Position numbers and translations under genes: made by a program. This document shows positions 14,955 through 23,900 of a DNA stretch of 28,635 bases, piece after piece. The notes under the pieces are model-generated. The model had not been told where the DNA came from and did no database searches. It saw only the letters and a program-made list of their open reading frames with translations. The number at the start of each line of letters is the position of its first letter. Position 1 is the stretch's first letter. Source of the stretch: Myxococcota bacterium (lineage in GTDB: Bacteria > Myxococcota_C > UBA6777); assembly GCA_023150835.1 (NCBI GenBank), contig JAKLKB010000087.1, forward strand, positions 1 to 28,635. Direction: 5' to 3'.

Positions 14955-15123
14955 TTCTTGGGCAGCCACAGGGGGCTGCCCCTACACTTTCCAACAGGTT
15001 AGCATGGTCGCCCCTTGCAACTATTCTTGGGCAGCCACAGGGGGCTGCCCCTACACTTTCCAACAGGTTAGCATGGTCGCCCCTTGCAACTATTCTTGGG
15101 CAGCCACAGGGGGCTGCCCCTAC
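14955..15123 (-). repeat. 69 bp tandem array of hairpin family C, two and a half units
   Basis: Units start at 14955, 15024 and 15093. Each has TTCTTGGGCAGCCACAGGGG, then GCTGCCCCTACAC, then a non-hairpin spacer (TTTCCAACAGGTTAGCATGG and following) that is nearly the same in both complete units. Orientation is opposite to the 58 bp array at 11478. The spacer differs entirely from the spacer of that array. Confidence 0.9.
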
Positions 15124-15159
15124 ACCTTTACGCACGCAACGGGCGGATCTCGTTATGGC

Positions 15160-15280
15160 AAAAAAATCCGTGTTCGCGCCATGTCAAGCGGCTGTGCTGT
15201 TCGTTTGAAACGCCGTCGCTCACCCCGCCAACAGGGGGTCAAGGGGCGACAGTCCCTTGCGGGGTATGGGGCAGCGCCCC
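15160..15280 (-). repeat. Dispersed repeat family B, copy 3 (inverted)
   Basis: Read on the minus strand: GGGGCGCTGCCCC, GGGACTGTCGCCCCTTGACC, TTTCAAACG and GCGCGAACACGGA with a T-run. It ends about 60 bp before the GH31 stop codon, and its inverted orientation relative to copies 1 and 2 could create long-range pairing with them. Confidence 0.85.
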
Positions 15281-15341
15281 AGAAAACAGAAAGTGCGGTG
15301 TAGGGGGGGCTAACAAAACAGAAAGCACGACGTGTTGAGGG

Positions 15342-17966
15342 TTAATCGTTGCGTTGGTTGGCTTCGATGGAGAGGTTGTGGGAGCCAGCGGGGGTGTGGA
15401 TGGAGAGCAGGCGGCGGGTGGTGTCCCAGAAGTAGCATCCGTCGGTGCATTGGAGGAGGGCGGTTTCGTCGGGGGCGCTGGAGAGGTCTTTTTGGTTGAG
15501 GGTGATGCGTTTGGGGGTTTCGAGGCGGAGAAAGACGAGGACGGAGCCTTGGGTGAATTCTTTACCTTGTTGGAGGGAGAACTGGAGGATGGGGGCGTCT
15601 TTGAGGGAGGCTTGTGTGCCATCGAAGAGAGTGAAAGAGGCGTCTGCACCCGGGGCGATGTGAAGAGTGAGCTTGTTGAGGTTGGGTTGGGCGGAGACGA
15701 TATCAGAGGAAGAAGTGGGGGAGAGAGTGTCGATATCGGGCCGTAGCAAGGGGACAATGGAGCCTGCGCGTTGGAGCAATGGGAGCCGATCAAGCGGGGC
15801 ATTGTAGGTGATATCGCCTGCATTGTAGCGGGTTTGATCCCACCAATCGAACCAGACGGTGCCTTTGGGGATTCGGATGCTGCGAGAAGTTTTTCCATCG
15901 ACGATCGGAGCAACGAGCAGGGCGTCACCGAGCAAAAAGAGGTCGTCGGGATGGTGGTCTTCGTCAGGATAGGCGGCTCCAAAAGGGCGGGTGGGACCGC
16001 GTTGATGTTGGTTTGCGGCGACGGCGTAAGTGTAGAGATAAGGGAATAGGCGTGTATGGAGTCGGATGTAAGTGCGGAAGTTATCGAGGACTTGTTGATC
16101 GAATTGGGAGTTTCCGTAGCGGGTGAAGTCCCAAGGATTGACGTTGGGGTCGGGTCCACCGATCTGCATGATGGTTCCGAGGGCGGTCATCTGGCCCCAT
16201 CGGATAAAGTCTTCTTTGGTGGGGCGAGGTGAGCGATAGCCGCCTGTATCGGCCCCATACAAGGGGAATCCGCTCATGCTTAGCGTGAGTCCTGCGATCA
16301 AGGCGGCAGGAAGGCCCCCGACGTAAAGAGCGCTGGTGCCTTTGGGATCGCGGTGTTTTTGCAGCCCTGTGTTCAAGTCGCCCGGCCAGACGATCTGTGT
16401 GTAGCGTTGGCTGCCAAGCGATCCGCCTCGGCAGATCAAAAATCCGCCGTCCGTTCCGAGTGTTTCGGCGTAGGTTTGGTGATAATAGCGGGCGTATTTG
16501 TGGTGCATACTGCGCTCATCTTCGCCATTGTGGAAGCCGTAGCGCAGGCGGGCATCGTAGAGTCCGACTTGGATATCTTCGCCGTAGTCGAGTTTGAAGC
16601 CTTCGATGCCGAGAGCGCGGATCTTTTTGATCTGGTCTTGCCAGAAGCTTTTGACGGTGGGGTTGGTCAAGTCGAGGGGATCGCTCCATTTGTTGAGTTT
16701 TTGGAAGCCCATCTTGACGAAGTAGCCGTTGTTTGTGGCGAAGGAGTGGAGGTCGGCGGTGGGTTCGAGATAGGGTGTGGACCAGACACCGACGCGAAAG
16801 CCGTTGGCATGGAGTTGTTTGATCATGCCCGTTGCATCGGGGAAGCGCTTGGGATCAAAGCCGAAGTTGTTGACAGCGGTGTCGTAGGGGCGATCGATCC
16901 AGAGGGCGGATATGGCGAGATCGTGTTTTCGGATCTGCGTGGCATCGTCGAGGACTTCGGCTTGGTCTTTGTTTTCATCGCGCCAAAGCAGGGTGCCAAA
17001 AGCCCACCGTGCGGGGAGGGCGGGCGCCCCTGTGATCCGCGTATAAAGCCCGGGTACATCGAGGGGATGAGCTGCGCTCAACAAATAAAACGTCAGATCG
17101 TTGTCGGTGTGAAAGGTGGTGGTGAGGGAGTCTTTTTCACGGGCGGCCATATCGAAGGTCCCGGGGAAGAAGGACTCGACCAAAAGCCCCCATGCGCGGG
17201 TGCTTGTGAAGAAGGGTATCGGGATATGCGCTTCGTTGTAGCCGCTTTCCATCTTGAGGTCGACTTCGATCTGCATGGCGCGGAGTTTTCCGCGATGGGC
17301 GACGCTATCAAAGTATTCGCCAAGCCCGTAATAATTTTCTTTGTCGGCAGCGGGAAGTCGCAGACGTATCCAAACCGTTCGTGGTTGGGCGGTTTCAGGC
17401 TTGAGATGAAGTTTCCAGATCCCGTCTTCTTGGCTGCGGATGGTGAGCGTGGCGGTGATCGCGTTGGGATAGCGAAGCGTAAACGTCGCGCTGTCGCTGG
17501 TTTGCTGTTGGAGAGTCGCGCTTTCGGGTGAGAGCCAGCGCAAGCCGCTTGGTTGGATGGCTTTTTGTCCGTCATGTTCGTAAAGCCACCAAGGATCGTG
17601 GTTATAGTCGGGTTTGTAGGCATCCACGACGCCAAGCTGTAAGCCCGCCATCGGAAGGGTCATCTGCTCGGTGGTTTGGTGCATTAAGCGAATCGCCCAA
17701 GGAGAGCCGATCAAAAGGCTACTGCGCCCACGTTGAAGCGTCACCTCTTGGGCGGTCTGATCGCGGTCTTCTTCGCGAGCAGACTCTCCGCCATCGGTGT
17801 TTGTGGTCTTTGGATCACAGCCGATGGCCGCAAGCCAAAAGAACAAAACACACAAGCTACCGATCCAAAAAGCCGCTTGGAGCTTGGGTTGAAGAAGTGA
17901 AGGTGCTCTTGTTCGGGTGGCCCGTTGGTTGGGAAGATGGGTGCGATCTGTGCAGGTGGAAAACAT
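15342..17966 (-). CDS. GH31-family glycoside hydrolase, predicted lipoprotein
   Basis: An 874-residue family 31 glycosidase. The ATG at 17966 has AAGGG six bases upstream. A charged N-region and hydrophobic segment end at Cys50 (AAIGC), followed by a Asp/Glu/Thr-rich linker, so it is probably lipid-anchored. The N-terminal beta-sandwich (about 80-310) contains NYYGLGEYFD, and the TIM barrel starts near ALWIDRPYD (about 354-362). The nucleophile is probably Asp460 in GFKLDYGED, and the acid/base Asp530 in VWPGDLNTG; both are present. Later PLYGADTGGY and RLFPYLYTYA match the family, and beta-sandwich domains finish the protein. GH31 enzymes cleave alpha-linked glucose, xylose, galactose or sulfoquinovose; the substrate cannot be read here. 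An ATG at 18041 would give 25 more residues with no ribosome site. Confidence 0.92.
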   Translation of the reverse strand: MFSTCTDRTHLPNQRATRTRAPSLLQPKLQAAFWIGSLCVLFFWLAAIGCDPKTTNTDGGESAREEDRDQTAQEVTLQRGRSSLLIGSPWAIRLMHQTTEQMTLPMAGLQLGVVDAYKPDYNHDPWWLYEHDGQKAIQPSGLRWLSPESATLQQQTSDSATFTLRYPNAITATLTIRSQEDGIWKLHLKPETAQPRTVWIRLRLPAADKENYYGLGEYFDSVAHRGKLRAMQIEVDLKMESGYNEAHIPIPFFTSTRAWGLLVESFFPGTFDMAAREKDSLTTTFHTDNDLTFYLLSAAHPLDVPGLYTRITGAPALPARWAFGTLLWRDENKDQAEVLDDATQIRKHDLAISALWIDRPYDTAVNNFGFDPKRFPDATGMIKQLHANGFRVGVWSTPYLEPTADLHSFATNNGYFVKMGFQKLNKWSDPLDLTNPTVKSFWQDQIKKIRALGIEGFKLDYGEDIQVGLYDARLRYGFHNGEDERSMHHKYARYYHQTYAETLGTDGGFLICRGGSLGSQRYTQIVWPGDLNTGLQKHRDPKGTSALYVGGLPAALIAGLTLSMSGFPLYGADTGGYRSPRPTKEDFIRWGQMTALGTIMQIGGPDPNVNPWDFTRYGNSQFDQQVLDNFRTYIRLHTRLFPYLYTYAVAANQHQRGPTRPFGAAYPDEDHHPDDLFLLGDALLVAPIVDGKTSRSIRIPKGTVWFDWWDQTRYNAGDITYNAPLDRLPLLQRAGSIVPLLRPDIDTLSPTSSSDIVSAQPNLNKLTLHIAPGADASFTLFDGTQASLKDAPILQFSLQQGKEFTQGSVLVFLRLETPKRITLNQKDLSSAPDETALLQCTDGCYFWDTTRRLLSIHTPAGSHNLSIEANQRND

Positions 17967-18019
17967 CGAAAGCCCTTTTTGCATAAGTGTCTGTGAAGGA
18001 CAGGAGTGACGTAGCCGGT

Positions 18020-18140
18020 AAAACCCCCGTGTTCGCACCACTCCAAGCGGCAGAGTCGTTTATTTGAAGATCCTGTGATCTCTCCGCCGATACGGGGTCA
18101 AGGGGCGAAAGTCTATGGCGGGGCGCGGTACCTCGCCCCA
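18020..18140 (-). repeat. Dispersed repeat family B, copy 4 (inverted)
   Basis: On minus it reads GGGGCGAGGTACCGCGCCCC, GACTTTCGCCCCTTGACCCC, GTATCGGCGGAGAGA, a TTCAAATAA block and TGCGAACACGGGGG with a T-run. It occupies most of the 221 bp between the flavoprotein stop and the GH31 start, so it may separate their transcripts. Confidence 0.85.
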
Positions 18141-18187
18141 CAAAACCCCAAACCCAAAAAGCGAGATACCTGTCCTCGAAGGGGAGA

Positions 18188-19657
18188 TCAAAGGACGGCC
18201 CCGGAGGAGAGGTGTGCGGCAAAGACTTCGCGGGCGTATTCTTCGTTTTCTTGGTAGGGGTGGGCGTGCCCAGCGATCAGATCGGCGGCTCCGCGAAGGC
18301 TTTCGGAGAAAGAGGGGTGGGCTTGTGTGGTGTGGAGAAGGCAAGTGTAAGGGAGTTGATATTGGATCATGACGGAGACTTCGCCGATCACAGCATCCAC
18401 ACCGTCGCCGATCCCGCGTACACCGAGGACACGGTCGTCACCTTCAGGGCCGACGATCAGTTTGACAAAGCCTCGGTGGGAGGACATGGCGTGAGCACGG
18501 TGGTTGCGGGTGTGGCTCCACTTTCCGATGCGGATCGCGCCGTATTTTTTGCGGGCCTCGAGTTCGGATAATCCGGCTCCTGCGATCATGGGGAGTGTGA
18601 AGACCAAAAAAGGGACATATTCGAGTTTGAGGGGTTGGGGTTCGCCGCAGATGGCTTGGATGGCGGTGCGGCCTTCGGCTTCGGCTACATGGACGAGGCT
18701 CAAGTCGTGTTCTGTATCGCGCAATCCAAGGTCGCCGACAGCGTAGATATGGGGGATGTTGGTTTGCATGATATCGGAAACCAAGATGGAACCTTGTGCA
18801 TTGGTGCGAACACCGATGCGATCGAGGTTTAGCCCTTCGATGTTGGGCGTGCGACCGATGGCAAGGAGGGCGGTTTCGGTGATGATCTTTCGGCCATCTT
18901 CGAGGAGGGTGTGGACTTTTTCTTGTTCGAGGAAGATCTGCTTGCAGCGGATCGAGGGGATGATCTCGACCCCCGTTTCGCGCAGTCCGTGTTGCAAGAG
19001 TGCGCTGATATCCTCGTCGTCGTGCGAAAAGATCCGCTCGCGTGTATCAAGCAACGTCACTTTGGTTCCAAGAGCCGCAAAGATCGAAGCAAACTCACAC
19101 CCGATCACGCCTGCCCCCAAAACCAACATCGAGGCCGCAGGGGCGCTGGTATCGACGATCTCGTCGCTGGTCAGGATCTTTTGAGGGACGGGTCGAAGGC
19201 CGGGCAACAAGCGCGGTCGAGTGCCTGTGGCGATGATGACGTGTTCGGCCACAAGACGAGCGATCTCTTGATCGTGTTGCATCACGGCGATGGTATGCGG
19301 ATCAACAAAGGTTCCAAAGCCTTCAAACAACGTGACACCCATATCGATCAGTTGTTGGCGATGGACGTGGCGCAATCCTTGTGCGCCTTCTTGGTTGGCT
19401 CGGTAGATCGCGTCAAAATCGATCTGGTATCCGCCTTGTGCAAGCGACCAACGGTGGTGGACGGCGTGATGCGCACGAGCGATCTCGTACAAACTTTTGG
19501 ACTTGAAAGCCCCTTCAAGGCCGTACCCCATGAGATGGCCGTAGTTGATCAGCCCCACGCGCAACCCCCGTAACGTCGCGGCTTTCGCGGCTGCGATCCC
19601 CCCCGGACCTGCGCCGATGATCACCAAATCAAACGATTGTATGTGTGTTTTTTCCAT
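18188..19657 (-). CDS. Cysteine-less Lpd/SthA-like flavoprotein (NAD(P) transhydrogenase-like)
   Basis: A 489-residue member of the pyridine nucleotide-disulfide oxidoreductase family. The FAD motif VIIGAGPGGIAAAKAA (about 12-27), second dinucleotide motif VLGAGVIGCEFASIF (about 179-193) and IYAVGDLG (about 304-311) are all intact. The redox-disulfide site seen in dihydrolipoamide dehydrogenase (GGTCxxxxC) is replaced by GHLMGYGLEGAFKSK (40-54), with no Cys. The C-terminal His447/Glu452 pair of Lpd (HPSFSE) is kept. Soluble transhydrogenase SthA also lacks the disulfide, and LLDTRERIF after the second motif resembles SthA (LINTRDRLL), so hydride exchange between NADH and NADP is the best guess. 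The Asp there suggests NAD(H) binding. ATG 19657 with AGGGG upstream. Confidence 0.9.
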   Translation of the reverse strand: MEKTHIQSFDLVIIGAGPGGIAAAKAATLRGLRVGLINYGHLMGYGLEGAFKSKSLYEIARAHHAVHHRWSLAQGGYQIDFDAIYRANQEGAQGLRHVHRQQLIDMGVTLFEGFGTFVDPHTIAVMQHDQEIARLVAEHVIIATGTRPRLLPGLRPVPQKILTSDEIVDTSAPAASMLVLGAGVIGCEFASIFAALGTKVTLLDTRERIFSHDDEDISALLQHGLRETGVEIIPSIRCKQIFLEQEKVHTLLEDGRKIITETALLAIGRTPNIEGLNLDRIGVRTNAQGSILVSDIMQTNIPHIYAVGDLGLRDTEHDLSLVHVAEAEGRTAIQAICGEPQPLKLEYVPFLVFTLPMIAGAGLSELEARKKYGAIRIGKWSHTRNHRAHAMSSHRGFVKLIVGPEGDDRVLGVRGIGDGVDAVIGEVSVMIQYQLPYTCLLHTTQAHPSFSESLRGAADLIAGHAHPYQENEEYAREVFAAHLSSGAVL

Positions 19658-19796
19658 CGGGAACCCCTATGCTTCTGTTCGGAAGAGCCACCTGAATTGG
19701 GATGCTTGTTGTGATGAGAAAAGCTTGCTCTGTGTAGCACGTCCTTTGGTTTGGTGGAACATACTTACGCGGAATCCGCCTATGATGTGATCGAAG

Positions 19797-19838
19797 GATG
19801 TAGGGGCAGCCCCCTGTGGCTGCCCAACCACAGGGCGT
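19797..19838 (+). repeat. Hairpin repeat family C, single copy
   Basis: GTAGGGGCAGCCCCCTGTGG, CTGCCCAACCACAGGGCG: stem GGGCAGC/GCTGCCC as in the arrays. It lies upstream of the flavoprotein gene (outside its coding part) and near the left inverted repeat at 19892. Confidence 0.85.
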
Positions 19839-19891
19839 TTACAACGGATCGCATCGAACCTTTTGTGTATACTTCTCACGGATATCGTATG

Positions 19892-20695
19892 AGAGGGTGT
19901 CTAACATAGCGAGATCTTTTGGACTGGTACACAGAAACATCGAAGGATTAGCGCTCTTCTTACCCCTCACCCCCCCAGCCCCCCTCTCCCCGCTTGCTGC
20001 GCTGCGGAGGCGAGGGGGGAGAAAAGCGGAACATCCGAAAGGATGGTGAAGGATTGCAAACGTTGCCTTGCATCGAAGACGGGTGGAACGAAAGAATAGA
20101 AGAGAAAGAAAAGCAGACAATGCATAAAAAGACGGATAATCCGCATGATTTGTCTTATTCTTTCCCCCTCTCTACGCAGCGATTCTTAGAGCGACCGCGT
20201 GTTATGGGGGGTGACGCGAAGCGTCGGGGGGTGAGGTCACGCGAATACAACCACCTTCCCCCCAAAACAAACCTATTTCCAGACTCGCTACATGACAAGC
20301 CAATGACGATCGAGCCAAACATCGGAAAGAACGAAGTGTTTTGGAGGCTCAAACATGACAAGACCAACGCCATGAGAGAGGTATCAAAAGGCAACACTTC
20401 TCAGCGAGGGCAGGCACACATGGTTGCCCCTACGTGTCGGAGATCACACGGTGTTTTGTAGGGGCAGGCCCCCGTGCCTGCCCTCGATCTGTTGCGTCGC
20501 TGACCTCATACGATTCTTGGCCCTCCACACCTGTCTGCCCCTACATTTTTACGATCACACTACGGGCAGATTTCGTATGATGGGGTTCCACCCCATACGA
20601 TTCTTGGGCAGCCACAGGGGGCTGCCCCTACATTTTTACGATCACACATTACGCGGAGATATCGCGTTCAGATATCGCTGTGTTAGACACCCTCT
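19892..20695. mobile_element. 804 bp stretch bounded by 26 bp inverted repeats, transposase not recognised
   Basis: The left end (19892-19917) and the right end (20670-20695) are inverted copies with 24 of 26 positions identical; both begin AGAGGGTGTCTAACA when read inward. The arrangement looks like terminal inverted repeats of an insertion sequence or a MITE. The interior contains a C-rich block (CCCCTCACCCCCCCAGCCCC, about 19964), a GGGGGGTGACGCGAAGCG palindrome near 20205 and several family C hairpins (20403-20640). The longest ORFs inside (for example one opening MHKKTDNPHD at 20120) show no transposase motif. No clear target duplication flanks it. It could be a decayed, non-autonomous element that trapped repeats. 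Confidence 0.55.
20403..20640 (+). repeat. Cluster of family C hairpins with changing arms
   Basis: At 20403-20435 and 20458-20486 the stem sequence is GGGCAGGC...GCCTGCCC instead of GGGCAGC...GCTGCCC; 20521-20556 is a degraded copy, and 20604-20640 returns to the standard CAGCC arms (GGGCAGCCACAGGGGGCTGC). Each is followed by CCCCTACA and ACGATCACAC or a close variant. Confidence 0.8.
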
Positions 20696-20976
20696 GATGC
20701 GGCGATCCCAAGAAAAGTCCACGGAAAACGGAAGAATTTGGATCTTGTTGTGGATGGGGTGGGGGGACACCTTGCGTACAACGAAGGATTCGATGAGGAT
20801 ACATGGGCTGAAGAAAAGAAAATATGCACGCGGCCCAAGCAAGCAAGATGCGTCGCAAGGATGCCGCCATGTCACCGTAGCCTGCGAGGATCGCGGGCCG
20901 CAGCTTGAAAGCCAGAGCGAGACGGACAGGTTTTGAGCGATCCAAGACACCAACCGTTCGAGGATGGGAGAGTTCG

Positions 20977-23900
20977 ATGACGAAACAGAGCGAGAACGTG
21001 ATCTCTGGTGGAATAAACGAAAAAGCCCACATCGAAAACGAACGGTGGGAGTTGTTGCGGCAGGGGAAGATCTCGCTGTTTGCGGAGACGATGGCTTGGG
21101 TGGAGGCTTGGCGCACAAGCGAAGCGTCCGAAGACCGATTGCGCGAGCGTTTGGAGGCTTGGCTGGCATCTTGTTTTCGTGAAGGTTTGCTCCTAGACGA
21201 AGCTCAACAATTTGAACTGCAAGCAAGTTTGTTGCGGATGTTGGCTCCAAAACCTGTCTCGGATGCTTTGATAAGCCACCTTGATACGGCTGCATCGGTC
21301 TCGAAAACATCGGAGGTTGGGGCATCTGCATCGGTCTCGCAGACATCGGAGGTTGGGGCATCTTCCTCGATGGCGCAGATGTCGGATGTTGGGGCATCTG
21401 CATCGGTCTCGCAGACATCGGATGTTGGGGCATCTTCCTCGATGGCGCAGACATCGGAGATTGGGGCGTCGGCGTCTGCGCAAGATGGGGATGTTGTGGT
21501 GTTTCCGATGGTGCCTTATGAGGAAGAGGTGTCTGCGCCTGCTGCGACGGAGATTCGGGCATCGGTGGCGTCGTTGGCATCGGAAGCCGTGTCAGGTTTC
21601 AAAGAGGATGTGGCGAAGCTACCTGTCTTTGCAAAGCAGGTGGCCTCGGAAGGCTCGGTCGCATCAGAGGGTTTAGCGGTATCGAGTGCAGAGACAGCGG
21701 ATGTTGCGAAGGTTCCTGCGTCGCAAGATGTATCACAAGCCGCATCGAGAGAGCCTGCGGTGGGGTTGCCGACGGGTGGGCCGATTGCGTCGTCGTTGTA
21801 CGCGCCGCCTCAAGGTCGGATGCCTGTGGGTGAGTCCTCGAAGCAGGGCAGTAAAAAGGCAAAAGGGGCGAAGACCTCGGAGAGTCGAGGGGGGCGATCT
21901 GGGCTGGGGGCGTCAGAGGAAGGCGAGAAAGGGGCGTCGTTGTCGGATGTATTGCCTGAAGGGGCGAGCGATGCGTCAGATTTAACGGAACTGCCGGATC
22001 TTTCATGGCAGGAGAGGCGCAGTCGAGAAGATCGAGCGGTGATGGAGGCATCGAGTTGGGCGCGAGTGTTGCAGCCGTTTTTGGCGCAGAACTGGTTGTA
22101 TTTTTTGGGGACGTTTCTGGTGTTGGCGAGCGGGTTTTATTTGCTTTCGTTGGCATGGGAGGGGATGAGTACGTTAGGACGGCAGGCGGTGATTTGGGGG
22201 AGTTTGGCGACAGGTTCGTTGGCTTTTTCGGGGCTGGGTGTGTTGTTGAAGCAGCGGGCTGAATTGCAGGTGGCGGGGCGGAGTTTTGGAGCGGTGAGTT
22301 TGGGGTTGTTGGGGATCGCGGGGATGGCGGTGGGTCCGTTGTGGTCATCGAGTCTGCCTGTGGCGATCGGTGTCATGGGCGGTACGCTGGGTGTGTTGGT
22401 GTGGGGGTTGGGTTGGTTGCGTGCGATGGATGCGGGACCGACGATCAAGTTGTCGACGATCTCTTCGGGGGTGTTGTTAGGAGGGGTGATCTTTGTGCCG
22501 TGGTTTGGGCGGTTGGGGCATATCTGGGGTGTGGTGGGTGTGTTGTCGTTGGGGACGTTGTTTTTTTGGGGTGTGGTGCGGGTGTGGGGAGCGTTGCGTT
22601 TTGGGGTGTTGAATTGGGGAGAGGTGTGGTGTTTTTGGCGGGAGCAAGGGGGATTTGATCGTGTACGAGCAGCAGAAGGGCAAGAGCAGCCGTTGACGGC
22701 GCAAGAGATGTTGTTTTTCTTTTTGCCGCAGGCGTATTTGTGGTTGTTGTTGGTGGGTTGGTCGGGATGGTCGTTGGGGGGGGAGTTGTGGTTGGCGTTG
22801 CCGTATATGGCACCGTTGTGTGGGGTGGTGGGTTTTGCGATGGTGGAGATAGGGGAGTGGGTGAGGTTGATCGAGAGGGGAGAGAAGAAAGCGAGATCGA
22901 AGTTGCAGCAGAAGGCGTTGCGCGTGGAAGATGCGGGGGACGAAGGGTTTTTTGTGTGGTTTTGGTTGGGTGCGTTGGTGGTTGCGGTAGGGGTGGTGCA
23001 AGCGTGGGGGACGCCGATATCGTTGGTATGGGGTGCGTGGTTGTTGGGGGTGTTGTTTGCGCGGGGTTCGGATGTGCGGGCGCGTTGGAGCTTGGAGGCG
23101 CTGAGTGCGCTGAGTGGTGTGGTGGGATATGTGGCACTGTTGGGGGTGTTGTTTGCGTCGTCGGAGCTTTCGGAGCGATGGATGCGGGAGGTGTGGTGGT
23201 TGCCGATGCAGGCGTGGTGGATATTGCCTGCGGGAGTGTGTTTGGTGGTGGTGGGACGGAGGGTGCGAGAACAGCGAGAGATGCGGGGTCAGGTGTGGCC
23301 GTTGTTGGGGGCGTTGTTGGCGGTGTATGGGGTGGGTGTGTTGTTGGTGAACGACGTGTTGAGAGGGCAGGGGCAAGTCTCGTTGGGGATGTTGTTGGCG
23401 ATGCCTTTGTATGCGTTGGGATTTTTGTATGTGGGTGAGTTGCGAGAGAAAAAGTCGTGGAGCCGGTTGGGGTTGGTGTTATGGGTGTATGGGAGTGCGG
23501 TGATCGGGGGTCGTGTTTTTTCGTGGGGTGTTTTTTCGGGAGGGACGGAAGATCGGGCGTCGTGGTCGTTGTTGGTATTTGTGGCGACGGCGGCGTTGTT
23601 GTGGGGGGTGAGTCGTGTGTTCGAGAGACGTGCGTTGTTGCCGCACAGTCGATTTGTGTTGGATGAGGCGTTGTTGTGGCTGCCGTTGGTGTTGTTGTTT
23701 TTTTGGGCGCAGCAGCCCGATGCGATGGGGTTGTCGAACCCGTGGGGATGGCACCCACGAACAGCGTTTGTGTGGGGTGCGGTGGGGTTGTGGTTGTACG
23801 GGGCGTTTTTTTTCTGGTGGTCGTATGCGAGCCATTCGGCGGGGATGGCGCGTTGGACGTTGGTGTGGTGGGGATTGGCGAGCGTGTTGTTGTCGGTGTC

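Larger units (their letters stand above)
13938..15341. other. 1.4 kb repeat island without a recognised gene
   Basis: This gap separates the receiver protein (start side) from the GH31 gene (end side), both on minus. It holds two family B copies (14011-14134, 14184-14263), a 38 bp direct repeat pair (14369-14482), a nine-unit 21 bp minisatellite (14606-14802), a 20 bp palindrome (14910-14929), a 69 bp tandem array (14955-15123) and an inverted family B copy (15160-15280). ORFs crossing it change reading from repeat to repeat and show no protein motif. Confidence 0.7.

Noticed and set aside
20120-20461. Possible gene opening MHKKTDNPHD inside the inverted-repeat-bounded element
   Set aside because: Weak ribosome site, no recognised motif, and its 3' end runs through family C repeats; kept only as a possible remnant.
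22445-23758. Long minus-strand ORFs inside the giant gene (437 residues here, 523 residues at 25697-27268)
   Set aside because: They are Pro/Thr/His-rich with no domain and mirror the G/T-rich codons of the plus-strand gene, which has consistent membrane-helix character throughout.
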